A stretch of DNA of 64,000 bases from Subdoligranulum variabile (GTDB lineage Bacteria; Bacillota; Clostridia; Oscillospirales; Ruminococcaceae), in assembly GCA_004554775.1 (NCBI GenBank), contig SFKI01000009.1, positions 1-64,000 of the forward strand, written 5' to 3'. Positions 48,967 through 57,198 of the stretch are shown piece by piece (the stretch's first letter is position 1; every line of letters starts with the position of its first letter). The position numbers were made by a program, and so were the translations under genes. The notes beneath the pieces are model-generated. The model was not told the origin of the DNA. It saw only the letters and a program-made list of their open reading frames with translations, and made no database searches.

Positions 48967-49013
48967 GGTTGTAAAGCTGGAAAGCAGGAAAGCAAGAGAG
49001 AGGAGTTTTGTTT

Positions 49014-50729
49014 ATGTACAACTCTGCGGACGTTACCTGGACGTTGGTTGCGGCGTTCCTGGTATTTTTTATGCAGGCAGGCTTTGCTTTGTGCGAGGCT
49101 GGCCTGACCCGCGCAAAGAACACCGGCAATATTCTGATGAAGAATATGATGGACTTTTGCATCGGCACGCCATGCTACTGGCTGGTGGGCTTCGGCATCA
49201 TGTTTGCCGGGTCCGGCGCGCTGATCGGCGGGTTTGACCCGTTTATTCAGGGCAGTTATGATTTCGGCACGCTACCGGTCTGGGTCTATGCGGTGTTCCA
49301 GACTGTGTTCTGCGCCACGGCCGCCACGATCGTTTCCGGTTCGATGGCCGAGCGCACCAAGTTCAGTGCATACTGCTGTTACTCGGCAGCTATCAGCCTG
49401 ATCGTCTATCCTATTTCCGGCCACTGGATCTGGGGCGGCGGCTGGCTGGCACAGCTCGGATTCCATGATTTTGCCGGTTCTACGGCAGTCCACTTTGTGG
49501 GCGGCGTTACCGCCTGCCTGGGTGCCTGGATGCTCGGCCCCCGCATTGGCAAATATGGCAAGGACGGCAAGGCCCGGGCAATCCCCGGCCATAACCTGAC
49601 CGCCATGGCACTGGGCGTATTTATCCTGTGGTTCTGCTGGTTCGGCTTCAACGGCGGTTCTACCGTCAGCATGACCGGCGACGATACGATGGTTTCTGCG
49701 GGCCTCATCTGCTTTAACACCAACTTGGCTGCGGCCTTGGCTACGGTGGCCGCGCTGATCGTCAGCTGGGTGCGCTACGGCAAGCCCGATGTCTCGCTTA
49801 CCTTTAACGGTGCGCTGGCCGGTCTGGTTGCCATCACTGCAGGCTGCGATGTCGTCGATCCCTTCGGTGCGGCGGTCATCGGCGTGGTGGCCGGTGTGCT
49901 CTGCATCTTCTCGGTCGAATTTTTTGATAACATCGCCAAGATCGACGACCCTGTCGGTGCGGTGTCTGTCCATTGCATGAACGGCCTGTGGGGCACGCTG
50001 GCGGTCGGCCTGTTTGCCACCGATGGCGGCCTGTTCTACGGCGGCGGGCTTGCCAAGCTCGGCATCCAGCTGCTGGGTGTTGTCAGCGTGGCGGCCTGGG
50101 TATTGGTCACGATGAGCATTATCTTTACCATCATCAAAAAGACCATCGGCCTGCGCGTTTCTGAGAAAGAGGAACTTGACGGTCTGGATATCCACGAGCA
50201 TGGCCTGACCAGCGCCTACGCCGGTTTTGCCATCAACGATGCCACCTACGCCGAGCTGGATGTGAACGAGAACACCGACCTGGGCGAAGATGATATCGAA
50301 AAGGCAAGCCCCGAAAAGGTCGCGGCCGCCGTCAAGGTCAGCCGCGAGACCCCGCTGCCTGCCGAGTTGGATTCCGGTATGCACAAGGTATCCATCATCG
50401 TGCAGCTGGCCAAGTTTGAAAGCTTGAAGCAGGCGCTGAACAAGATCGGCGTTACCGGCATGACCGTGACCCAGGTCATGGGCTGCGGAATCCAGAAGGG
50501 CAGCGGCGAGAAGTACCGTGGCGCTGAAGTGGACGCTACTCTGCTGCCCAAAGTCAAGGTGGAAGTCGTCGTCAGTAAGATCCCGGTCGAGAAGGTCATC
50601 GACGAAGCGACCAAGGCACTGTACACCGGCCACATCGGCGACGGCAAGATCTTTGTGTACAATGTTGCCAAGGTCGTAAAGGTCCGCACCGGCGAGCAGG
50701 ATTACGCTGCGTTGCAGGATGTAGAATGA
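49014..50729 (+). CDS. amt: ammonium transporter with fused C-terminal PII domain
   Basis: A 571-residue fusion. Residues 1-400 are an Amt/Rh channel with eleven expected membrane helices (FFMQAGFALCEAGLTRAKNT near residue 17, the pore motif region AVHFVGGVTACLGAW near 160, FNTNLAAALATVAALIVSW near 235). Residues about 455-571 are a GlnB/PII signalling domain starting MHKVSIIVQLAKFESL with a T-loop ending LLPKVKVEVVV. PII proteins normally plug Amt as separate trimers; here regulation is built in cis. The tyrosine of the E. coli RGAEY uridylylation site is Val (RGAEV). The ATG at 49014 has GAGAGGAG upstream. No separate glnB is adjacent. Confidence 0.95.
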   Translation: MYNSADVTWTLVAAFLVFFMQAGFALCEAGLTRAKNTGNILMKNMMDFCIGTPCYWLVGFGIMFAGSGALIGGFDPFIQGSYDFGTLPVWVYAVFQTVFCATAATIVSGSMAERTKFSAYCCYSAAISLIVYPISGHWIWGGGWLAQLGFHDFAGSTAVHFVGGVTACLGAWMLGPRIGKYGKDGKARAIPGHNLTAMALGVFILWFCWFGFNGGSTVSMTGDDTMVSAGLICFNTNLAAALATVAALIVSWVRYGKPDVSLTFNGALAGLVAITAGCDVVDPFGAAVIGVVAGVLCIFSVEFFDNIAKIDDPVGAVSVHCMNGLWGTLAVGLFATDGGLFYGGGLAKLGIQLLGVVSVAAWVLVTMSIIFTIIKKTIGLRVSEKEELDGLDIHEHGLTSAYAGFAINDATYAELDVNENTDLGEDDIEKASPEKVAAAVKVSRETPLPAELDSGMHKVSIIVQLAKFESLKQALNKIGVTGMTVTQVMGCGIQKGSGEKYRGAEVDATLLPKVKVEVVVSKIPVEKVIDEATKALYTGHIGDGKIFVYNVAKVVKVRTGEQDYAALQDVE

Positions 50730-50770
50730 GTGGGTCATTATAATATTATAATAAGGTATAAAGGTCAGTA

Positions 50771-50804
50771 AAAAGCGGTGCCGCGTGGGAACGGCACCGC
50801 TTTT
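50771..50804. terminator. bidirectional terminator after amt
   Basis: AAAAGCGGTGCCG/CGGCACCGCTTTT with loop CGTGGGAA between convergent amt and the lipoprotein gene. Confidence 0.9.
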
Positions 50805-50819
50805 GCTTTGTAGGTTCTT

Positions 50820-51341
50820 TTACCCGGCTTTGCCAGAAAAAATCATGTTCAGCGTTACCAGCTTATCCGGCACTTCGGTCAAAACCATGCTCCCAAAATT
50901 AGTAGTAACACCGGCACTAGCCAGCAAATCAGCCTGGCTGGCGGGGTCACTGGCGATATTCTGCGCGTTTTCCAAAATGCCAGACCAGTTTGTGTCCAGA
51001 AGGTCCCGCTGTTCCTGCGGGAGTGCGGCCATCCAGTCCGCAGCAGTCGCCGCGTCAATGTCGGCATAGCTCAGATATTCCACAAGCGCGGCCGCAGCGC
51101 GGGCGCTTTTCAGGCTGCCGCCTGCTGTGTCGGCGGCAAAATCGACACAGCCATCCAGTACGCTGCGCTGCTCGGCGGTGGTGTCATGGCTGGGGTCAGC
51201 CGGGACGGGTGCTACAGCAGATTCCACCGTGGCAGTGCTGCTGATTTCAGACGATACAGCAGCAGAATCCATCGTGGTATCGCCGCAGGCCGTCAGCACG
51301 GCCAGCAGCAGCGCCAGCAAAAAAGTTGTAAGTCTACGCAT
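50820..51341 (-). CDS. predicted lipoprotein of unknown function
   Basis: A 173-residue protein with a signal peptide ending in lipobox LTAC (RLTTFLLALLLAVLTACG), a Ser/Thr/Val/Ala-rich linker (residues 22-55) and an all-helical-looking C-terminal domain with Ala, Asp and Gln (YLSYADIDAATAADWMAALP). No family is recognised. AGGAGG precedes the ATG. It is cotranscribed or tandem with no clear partner; the HxlR regulator upstream is on the same strand and 35 bases away, so the two may share a transcript. Confidence 0.7.
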   Translation of the reverse strand: MRRLTTFLLALLLAVLTACGDTTMDSAAVSSEISSTATVESAVAPVPADPSHDTTAEQRSVLDGCVDFAADTAGGSLKSARAAAALVEYLSYADIDAATAADWMAALPQEQRDLLDTNWSGILENAQNIASDPASQADLLASAGVTTNFGSMVLTEVPDKLVTLNMIFSGKAG

Positions 51342-51376
51342 GGGAGATTCCTCCTAACATGTTCCTTACCAATATA

Positions 51377-51778
51377 TTATTCACAGCAGGCATGCTTCGC
51401 GCCGACGGGGGCAGCGGGCTTGCCGTCACAGCAGCTGTTGCAGGCGTTTTTGCGGATGTACGCCTGTATATCGTCAAAAATCGACATCAGAGCTTCGCCG
51501 TTGGGGGTCAGGCGGTAGTCTACGCGGGGCGGGACCTCGCCATAGTCGATGCGTTCGACCAGCCCGTCCGCGGCCAGCTCTTTCAACTGATTCGAGAGCA
51601 TCTTGTGGGTCACACCGTCCAGCAGGCGGCGCAGCTCGCCATAGCGCAGCGTGCCGTGTGCGCCTACCATAAATAGGATGCGCATTTTCCATTTTCCGCT
51701 GATTTGGTCCATGACTTCTTCCATTTTATCGCAGCCAACATCGGCGTAGCGGCAGTTGCAGTTCGCGTTCGGGTGCAT
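51377..51778 (-). CDS. HxlR-family winged-helix regulator with Cys-rich ends
   Basis: A 133-residue HxlR/MarR-like regulator. The central winged helix is clear (ISGKWKMRILFMVGAHGTLRYGEL, then VTHKMLSNQLKELAADGLVER and PPRVDYRLTPNGEAL, read in order from residue 25). The N-terminus (NCNCRYADVGC) and C-terminus (NACNSCCDGK and HACCE) together hold eight cysteines, far more than a usual HxlR, which suggests metal or redox sensing. HxlR members such as YodB and HypR sense electrophiles or disulfide stress. The start at 51778 follows AGGAGG. It is divergent from the M18 peptidase. Confidence 0.85.
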   Translation of the reverse strand: MHPNANCNCRYADVGCDKMEEVMDQISGKWKMRILFMVGAHGTLRYGELRRLLDGVTHKMLSNQLKELAADGLVERIDYGEVPPRVDYRLTPNGEALMSIFDDIQAYIRKNACNSCCDGKPAAPVGAKHACCE

Positions 51779-51972
51779 AACAAAACCTCCTGGGGTACTT
51801 TCCAAAAAGTGCGTACTTGTCAAAATAGGATATAAAGCTATACTGAGTATAGAACAAATTTTCCTGATTTGCAACTTGTTCCCGCTGTGCGTTTGCGGTA
51901 CAATAATACCGTATGACCCAATCCGGACCCCAAAAGCCGGGAAAATTAAATCAGTAAGGAAGAAAAGTACCT

Positions 51973-53271
51973 ATGCTCGATGATTTGTTTGAATTTTTGC
52001 AGGGGGCAGTGACCCCCTATCATGCGGCCGCCATGGCCGCAGCCTGGCTGGATGCAGCCGGTTATACCCGCCTGGAGGAAGCCGATTACTGGAACCTGGA
52101 AGCCGGTAAGGGATATTATATTACCCGCAATGGTTCCTCGGTCATCGCCTGGCGCGTGCCGGAGCATGCCATCGGCGGTTGGCGCATCGCAGCCAGCCAC
52201 AGCGATTCCCCGTGCTGGAAGATCAAAAATGAAAAGGTCGAAAATGACGGCTGTGTCCGCCTGAGCGTCGAAGGCTACGGCGGCATGATCATGTCCACCT
52301 GGCTGGACCGTCCGCTGACCGTTGCGGGCCGCGTTATGGTCAAGACCGAGGACGGTATCGAAAGCCGCCTGGTCAACATCGATGAAGACCTGCTGGTCAT
52401 TCCGTCGCTGGCCATCCACATGCAGCGCAATGTCAACAAAGGCAAGGAATTCAACCCCCAGATCGATATGCAGCCGCTGTGGGGCCCTGTGGGCTGCCGC
52501 AGCCTGACCGATGTGCTGTGTGAGGAATTGGGCGTGCAGCCAGAGAATATCCTGGACCGTGATTTGCAGCTGGTGACGCGCCAGCAGCCCACGCGGCTGG
52601 GCCCGGACGGCGAGTATTTCCTCGCCCCGCGCATTGATGACCTGGAATGTGCTGCTACCACGCTGCTGGCCTTTTTGGATGCCGCACCCGACTGCGACAG
52701 CGCCTGCGCCCCGGTGTGGGCGATGTTCGACAACGAGGAAGTCGGTTCCTCCAGCCGGATGGGCGCCGAGAGCAGCTACCTGCGTGATGTGCTCTACCGT
52801 ATCATTGGTTCCATCCCGCACAGCGCCCAGGCCGCGCAGCAGGCTATGGCCAACAGCTACATGCTTAGCGCCGACAACGCCCACGCGACCCACCCGAACT
52901 TCCCGCAGAAGGCCGACCCCTGCGCGCCCGTACACATGGGCGAGGGTGTTGTGGTGAAGTACAACGCCAGCCAGAAGTACACGACCAACGCTGTTAGTGG
53001 TGCGATTTTCAAGGAGATCTGCCGCAAAGCCGGTGTGCCAGTGCAGGTGTTCACCAACCGTGCCGATGAGCCGGGCGGCAGCACCTTAGGCAACCTGCAA
53101 AGCCACACGCTGCCGATCCCGATGGCCGATATCGGCCTGGCGCAGCTGGCCATGCACAGCGCGGTCGAGACTGCTGCCGTGGCCGACGCTGACCATATGA
53201 TCAACGCGGTCGAAGAATTCTACCGTGTGCATTTGCGTGCCTTGGGCGACGGCACCTACACGCTGGAATGA
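51973..53271 (+). CDS. apeB: M18 family aminopeptidase
   Basis: A 432-residue dinuclear zinc aminopeptidase of the M18 (aspartyl aminopeptidase) family. Metal and catalytic motifs visible: ASHSDSPCWKIK near residue 75, RIDDLECAA near 220, MFDNEEVGSSSRMGAES near 252 and a late HSAVETAAVADADHM near 395. It trims N-terminal acidic or other residues from peptides. Start at 51973 has AAGGAAG upstream. Its stop codon overlaps the GluQRS start (ATGA), so the pair is coupled. Confidence 0.93.
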   Translation: MLDDLFEFLQGAVTPYHAAAMAAAWLDAAGYTRLEEADYWNLEAGKGYYITRNGSSVIAWRVPEHAIGGWRIAASHSDSPCWKIKNEKVENDGCVRLSVEGYGGMIMSTWLDRPLTVAGRVMVKTEDGIESRLVNIDEDLLVIPSLAIHMQRNVNKGKEFNPQIDMQPLWGPVGCRSLTDVLCEELGVQPENILDRDLQLVTRQQPTRLGPDGEYFLAPRIDDLECAATTLLAFLDAAPDCDSACAPVWAMFDNEEVGSSSRMGAESSYLRDVLYRIIGSIPHSAQAAQQAMANSYMLSADNAHATHPNFPQKADPCAPVHMGEGVVVKYNASQKYTTNAVSGAIFKEICRKAGVPVQVFTNRADEPGGSTLGNLQSHTLPIPMADIGLAQLAMHSAVETAAVADADHMINAVEEFYRVHLRALGDGTYTLE

Positions 53272-54188
53272 CCACGGGCCGTTACGCACCCAGCCCCAGC
53301 GGGCGGATGCACCTGGGTAATCTGATGTGCTGCCTGCTGGCCTGGCTTTCCGCCAAAAGCAAGGGCGGGCAGGTGCTGTTGCGCATTGAGGATTTGGACA
53401 CCCAGCGCTGCCCCCGTGTGTTTGCCGATGCCATCATCGACGACCTTGCCTGGCTGGGCCTTGCCGCCGACGGGCCGCAGCCGCCCGTTTACCAGAGTGA
53501 GCGGGCGGAAATTTACCAACGCTACTACGATATTTTGGCCTGCCGCGGGCTGGTATATCCCTGCTTTTGCAGTCGCAGCCAGCTCCACGCGGCCAGCGCA
53601 CCCCACCGCAGCGACGGCCAGGTCATCTATGCTGGTACCTGCCGGGGTCTGACCCCCGCCGAAGCAGCCGAGCGCCGCAAGACCCGTGCCCCTGCCTGGC
53701 GCGTGCAGGTGCCCGATGAGACGATCGCCTTTACCGACGGCCACCTTGGCCCCTATGCCGAGAACCTTGCCCGCGATTGCGGAGACTTTTACCTGCGCCG
53801 GGCCGACGGTGTGTTTGCCTACCAGCTGGCCGTGGTGGTCGATGATGCCTTGATGGGTGTGACCGAGGTCGTGCGCGGCAGCGACTTGCTGTCCAGCACG
53901 CCGCGCCAGCTGTGGCTTTACCGCGAACTGGGGCTGATCCCACCTGCATTTTACCACCTGCCGCTGCTGCTGGCCCCGGATGGCCGCCGCCTTTCCAAAC
54001 GCGACGGCGACCAGAGCCTGGAAAACCTGCGGGCGAAGTATGCGCCCGAGGAGATCATCGGCAAGCTGGCGTTTGTCTGCGGCTTGCAGGATACGCCCCG
54101 CCCGGTAACGCCTGCGGAACTGGCCGCAGACTTCGACTGGGCCAAAGTGCCGAAAAATGACATTGTTTTGCCGGAAAGTATGTTTTAA
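53268..54188 (+). CDS. gluQ: glutamyl-queuosine tRNA(Asp) synthetase GluQRS-like
   Basis: A 306-residue truncated glutamyl-tRNA synthetase without an anticodon-binding domain. The HIGH-type motif is SPSGRMHLGNL near residue 10, the zinc-like CFCSRSQL is near 103, and the KMSKS-type motif RRLSKRDGD near 243. Such enzymes glutamylate the queuosine base of tRNA-Asp. It is best known from Proteobacteria but is also found in other phyla. It is shorter than gltX by over 150 residues and has no anticodon domain. Translation is coupled to the M18 peptidase by a 4-base overlap. Confidence 0.88.
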   Translation: MTTGRYAPSPSGRMHLGNLMCCLLAWLSAKSKGGQVLLRIEDLDTQRCPRVFADAIIDDLAWLGLAADGPQPPVYQSERAEIYQRYYDILACRGLVYPCFCSRSQLHAASAPHRSDGQVIYAGTCRGLTPAEAAERRKTRAPAWRVQVPDETIAFTDGHLGPYAENLARDCGDFYLRRADGVFAYQLAVVVDDALMGVTEVVRGSDLLSSTPRQLWLYRELGLIPPAFYHLPLLLAPDGRRLSKRDGDQSLENLRAKYAPEEIIGKLAFVCGLQDTPRPVTPAELAADFDWAKVPKNDIVLPESMF

Positions 54189-54226
54189 TAAGGTTACTGT
54201 CTTAGCAAAGGAGCAATAGAGGAAGC

Positions 54227-56815
54227 ATGCAACGCTATGAGATCACCGGTATGAGCTGTGCGGCTTGTGCCAGCCATGTGGAAAAAGCGGTCAAGGCGGT
54301 GCCAGGTGTCGCCAGTGTCGCAGTCAGCCTGCTGACCAACTCGATGCAGGTCGACTACACCCCCGATGCTGACCCGGACAAGATGGTAAAGCGCATCTGC
54401 AATGCGGTGGAAGCCGCCGGTTACGGTGCCAGCCTGGCCACCGCCGAAAGCGAAAACGCCGAACTGGAGGACACCGAGACCCCGAAACTGAAAAAACGCC
54501 TAATTGCCAGCCTGTGCTTTTTGGTGCCGCTGATGTATGTCTCGATGGGCCATATGATCGGCCTGCCGCTGGGCTCGGTTTTCCATGGCGGCGGGTGGCA
54601 TGCCATTTTGTACGCTGTTACCCAGCTTGTGCTGACACTGCCCGTCTGCTGGATCAACCGCGCATTCTTTATCAGCGGTTGGAAAGGCATTAAAAACCGT
54701 GCCCCCGGCATGGATGCGCTGGTCGCACTTGGCGCGGGCGCATCGCTGGCCTATGGTGTGTTCGCCATTGTCATGATCGTGACCGGTGTGGAGACTGGCA
54801 ATGATGACCTGGTCATGCAGTACCGCCACGATCTATATTTTGAATCTGCCGCTATGATCCTTACGCTGATCACTGTCGGCAAAACGCTGGAAGCCTACAG
54901 CAAGGGCAAGACGACCGACGCACTGAAAAGCCTGATGAAGCTGGCTCCGCAGACCGCCTGCGTGCTGCGCGATGGCGAGCAGGTCACGCTGCCGGTCAGT
55001 GAAGTGCAGGTTGGCGACCTGTTCCTCGTCCGCCCGGGCGAGTCCATCCCCGTGGACGGCACCGTCACCGAGGGCATTTCCAGCGTGAACGAAGCCGCTC
55101 TGACCGGCGAGAGCATGCCGGTGGACAAGTTTCCCGGTTCGCCCGTCAGCGCCGCGACCATCAACCAGAACGGCGCGCTGACCTGCCGGGCCGAGCGTGT
55201 CGGCCAGGATACTACCTTGTCCCAGGTTATCCGCCTGGTGCGGGACGCCGCCGCCACCAAGGCCCCGCTGGCCAAAACGGCCGATAAAGTCTCCGGCATC
55301 TTTGTGCCGACCGTTATCTGCATTGCAGCGTTGACTTTCGCTGTCTGGCTGCTGCTGGGCCAGACCTTTACCTACGCGCTGGCGCGCGGCATCAGCGTGC
55401 TGGTCATCAGCTGCCCCTGCGCACTGGGCCTGGCAACGCCTGTTGCCATCATGGTCGGCAGCGGTGTGGGTGCTAAAAACGGCATCCTGTTCAAGACAGC
55501 CGCCAGCCTGGAGACTACCGGTTACACCGATGCCGTGCTGCTGGATAAGACCGGCACCATCACCACTGGTGAGCCGAGCGTCGTCAAGGTCGTGGGAACC
55601 CGCAACGTGCCCGAAAAATTCCTGCTCAGCATGGCCGCTGGTCTCGAACTGCGCAGCGAGCACCCGCTGGCCCGTGCCATTTTGCGGGAAGCGGACAGGG
55701 ACAAGCTTTCCTACGCCACTGTTACGGATTTTGAGGCGGTTCCCGGCAAGGGCTTGCAGGGCAAAGTGGCCGGTAAGCTCATCGCGGGCGGCAACGCCAA
55801 GTTTATCCGCGAGACCTGCGAACTGCCCCCCGACTTGGAGCAGGCGGGCGAGGAAATGAGCCGCGATGGCGTGACCCCACTGTACTTCTCGCTGGCCGGC
55901 AAGGCCGCAGGTGTCATCGGTGTGTCTGACGTTGTCAAGCAGACCTCGGCCGAGGCCATCAGCCAGATGAAAGCACTGGGCCTGCAGGTCGTGCTGCTGA
56001 CCGGCGATAATGCTGCCACTGCCAAGCATATCGGCACAATGGTCGGCCTGGACGAGCAGCATGTTATCGCCGGTGTGCTGCCCGCCGGTAAAGAGGCCGA
56101 AGTCCGCCGCTTGCAGGCGGTGGGCCGCGTAGCCATGGTGGGCGACGGCATCAACGATGCCCCGGCCCTGACCCGTGCCGAGACCGGCATTGCCATCGGC
56201 GCCGGTGCCGATGTGGCGCTGGACACCGCCGACGTCGTGCTGGTGCGCAGCGATCTGGCCGATGTGCCCGCTGCGGTGCGCCTGTCCCGCGCGGTGGTGC
56301 GCAACATCCACCAGAACCTGTTCTGGGCGTTCTTCTACAACGCGGTCTGCATCCCACTGGCGGCGGGTGTGTTCACCGGCATCGGCATCACGCTCAACCC
56401 GATGATCGCCTCGGCTGCAATGAGCCTTTCCAGCGTCTGCGTCGTCACCAACGCACTGCGGCTGAACACCTTTGACCCGCGCAGTGCCGCCCATGATGCA
56501 CCGCCCAAACGCAAAGCTCCCGCGCGTGAGTTGCCCGCCGCAGCCCCGTGCGAGACCAATACCTGCCCTGTGCAGTGTGAAATTAAAACGGAGGAAGTAA
56601 CCATGAAAAAGACCATCCATATCGAAGGCATGATGTGCGGCCACTGCGAGGCCACCGTGAAAAAGGCGCTGGAAGCGCTGGACGGCGTGCAGAGCGCCGA
56701 GGTCAGCCACGAGAAAGGCACCGCCGTGGTCGCCCTGGCCGCTGACGTAGCCGACGCCGACCTGAAAGCCGCTGTCGAAGCCAAGGATTACACCGTAACG
56801 GGCATCGACGCATGA
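54227..56815 (+). CDS. copA: Cu(+)-exporting P1B-type ATPase with an HMA domain at each end
   Basis: An 862-residue copper ATPase. An N-terminal HMA domain has GMSCAACASHVEKAV near residue 5; eight membrane segments follow, with the TGES actuator loop near 295, the CPC motif VISCPCALGLATP near 392, phosphorylation site DKTGT near 440, hinge GDGINDAP near 640 and the M8 copper motif MSLSSVCVVTNALRLN near 730. After a Pro/Ala/Cys linker a second HMA domain (GMMCGHCEATVKKALEAL) ends the protein. C-terminal HMA domains are unusual in CopA. A strong internal ribosome site and ATG (56603) precede this domain in frame. AAAGGAG lies upstream of the start. Confidence 0.95.
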   Translation: MQRYEITGMSCAACASHVEKAVKAVPGVASVAVSLLTNSMQVDYTPDADPDKMVKRICNAVEAAGYGASLATAESENAELEDTETPKLKKRLIASLCFLVPLMYVSMGHMIGLPLGSVFHGGGWHAILYAVTQLVLTLPVCWINRAFFISGWKGIKNRAPGMDALVALGAGASLAYGVFAIVMIVTGVETGNDDLVMQYRHDLYFESAAMILTLITVGKTLEAYSKGKTTDALKSLMKLAPQTACVLRDGEQVTLPVSEVQVGDLFLVRPGESIPVDGTVTEGISSVNEAALTGESMPVDKFPGSPVSAATINQNGALTCRAERVGQDTTLSQVIRLVRDAAATKAPLAKTADKVSGIFVPTVICIAALTFAVWLLLGQTFTYALARGISVLVISCPCALGLATPVAIMVGSGVGAKNGILFKTAASLETTGYTDAVLLDKTGTITTGEPSVVKVVGTRNVPEKFLLSMAAGLELRSEHPLARAILREADRDKLSYATVTDFEAVPGKGLQGKVAGKLIAGGNAKFIRETCELPPDLEQAGEEMSRDGVTPLYFSLAGKAAGVIGVSDVVKQTSAEAISQMKALGLQVVLLTGDNAATAKHIGTMVGLDEQHVIAGVLPAGKEAEVRRLQAVGRVAMVGDGINDAPALTRAETGIAIGAGADVALDTADVVLVRSDLADVPAAVRLSRAVVRNIHQNLFWAFFYNAVCIPLAAGVFTGIGITLNPMIASAAMSLSSVCVVTNALRLNTFDPRSAAHDAPPKRKAPARELPAAAPCETNTCPVQCEIKTEEVTMKKTIHIEGMMCGHCEATVKKALEALDGVQSAEVSHEKGTAVVALAADVADADLKAAVEAKDYTVTGIDA
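56603..56815 (+). CDS. possible free CopZ-like copper chaperone from an internal start within copA
   Basis: In the copA frame, GGAGG (56590-56594) lies exactly 8 bases before an ATG at 56603, giving a 70-residue product that starts MKKTIHIEGMMCGHCEATV, an almost complete CopZ/HMA chaperone with the metal-binding CxxC (C-G-H-C) and the usual length. Production of a free chaperone from the same gene is inferred. In E. coli copA a free metal-binding domain is made by ribosomal frameshifting, so the idea of dual output has precedent. Confidence 0.55.
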   Translation: MKKTIHIEGMMCGHCEATVKKALEALDGVQSAEVSHEKGTAVVALAADVADADLKAAVEAKDYTVTGIDA

Positions 56816-57090
56816 GCGTGATCCGCCGCCGCTGGCATTTCACGGGAAATGTACAGGGGGTAGGGTTCCGCTACTATGCGCGGTACTCTGCCCAGCACCT
56901 GGGGCTGACTGGTTGGGTCGCCAACAACTGGGACGGCAGTGTGTCGATGGAAGCCCAGGGCGAGCGTGCCGCATTGGACCAGCTGGTGCCGATGATCGAG
57001 CGCAGCAACCGCTGGGTGCGCATCGAGGGCATGACCGTGGAAAATCTGCCGCTCAAGGAGCACGAGTACGGTTTCAGCGAAAGAGGATAA
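56812..57090 (+). CDS. acyP: acylphosphatase
   Basis: A 92-residue acylphosphatase that hydrolyses carboxyl-phosphate mixed anhydrides such as acetyl phosphate. The phosphate loop GNVQGVGFRYYAR with the catalytic Arg is at residues 12-24, and the catalytic Asn lies in GWVANNWDGSVSM near 40. The ATG overlaps the copA stop by four bases (ATGA), so it is translationally coupled to copA. A terminator follows. Confidence 0.95.
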   Translation: MSVIRRRWHFTGNVQGVGFRYYARYSAQHLGLTGWVANNWDGSVSMEAQGERAALDQLVPMIERSNRWVRIEGMTVENLPLKEHEYGFSERG

Positions 57091-57093
57091 GCG

Positions 57094-57125
57094 AAGCCTC
57101 CCCGTTTTTGGGGAGGCTTTTTGCG
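57094..57125 (+). terminator. terminator after acyP
   Basis: AAGCCTCCCC/GGGGAGGCTT with a GTTTTT loop, followed by TTTGCG. Ends the copA-acyP transcript. Confidence 0.88.
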
Positions 57126-57136
57126 TAGCCCCGGGG

Positions 57137-57165
57137 TTTACCGCGCCCCTATAACGTGGTATAAT
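57137..57165 (+). promoter_or_regulatory. rsmI promoter
   Basis: TTTACC (57137-57142), 17-base spacer, TATAAT (57160-57165). Confidence 0.75.
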
Positions 57166-57198
57166 ATACAATTATAGTATAGAAAAGGGGGCAGCATT

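Noticed and set aside
54833..56710. 625-codon frame antisense to copA
   Set aside because: Shadow of copA with no recognisable domain or start signal.
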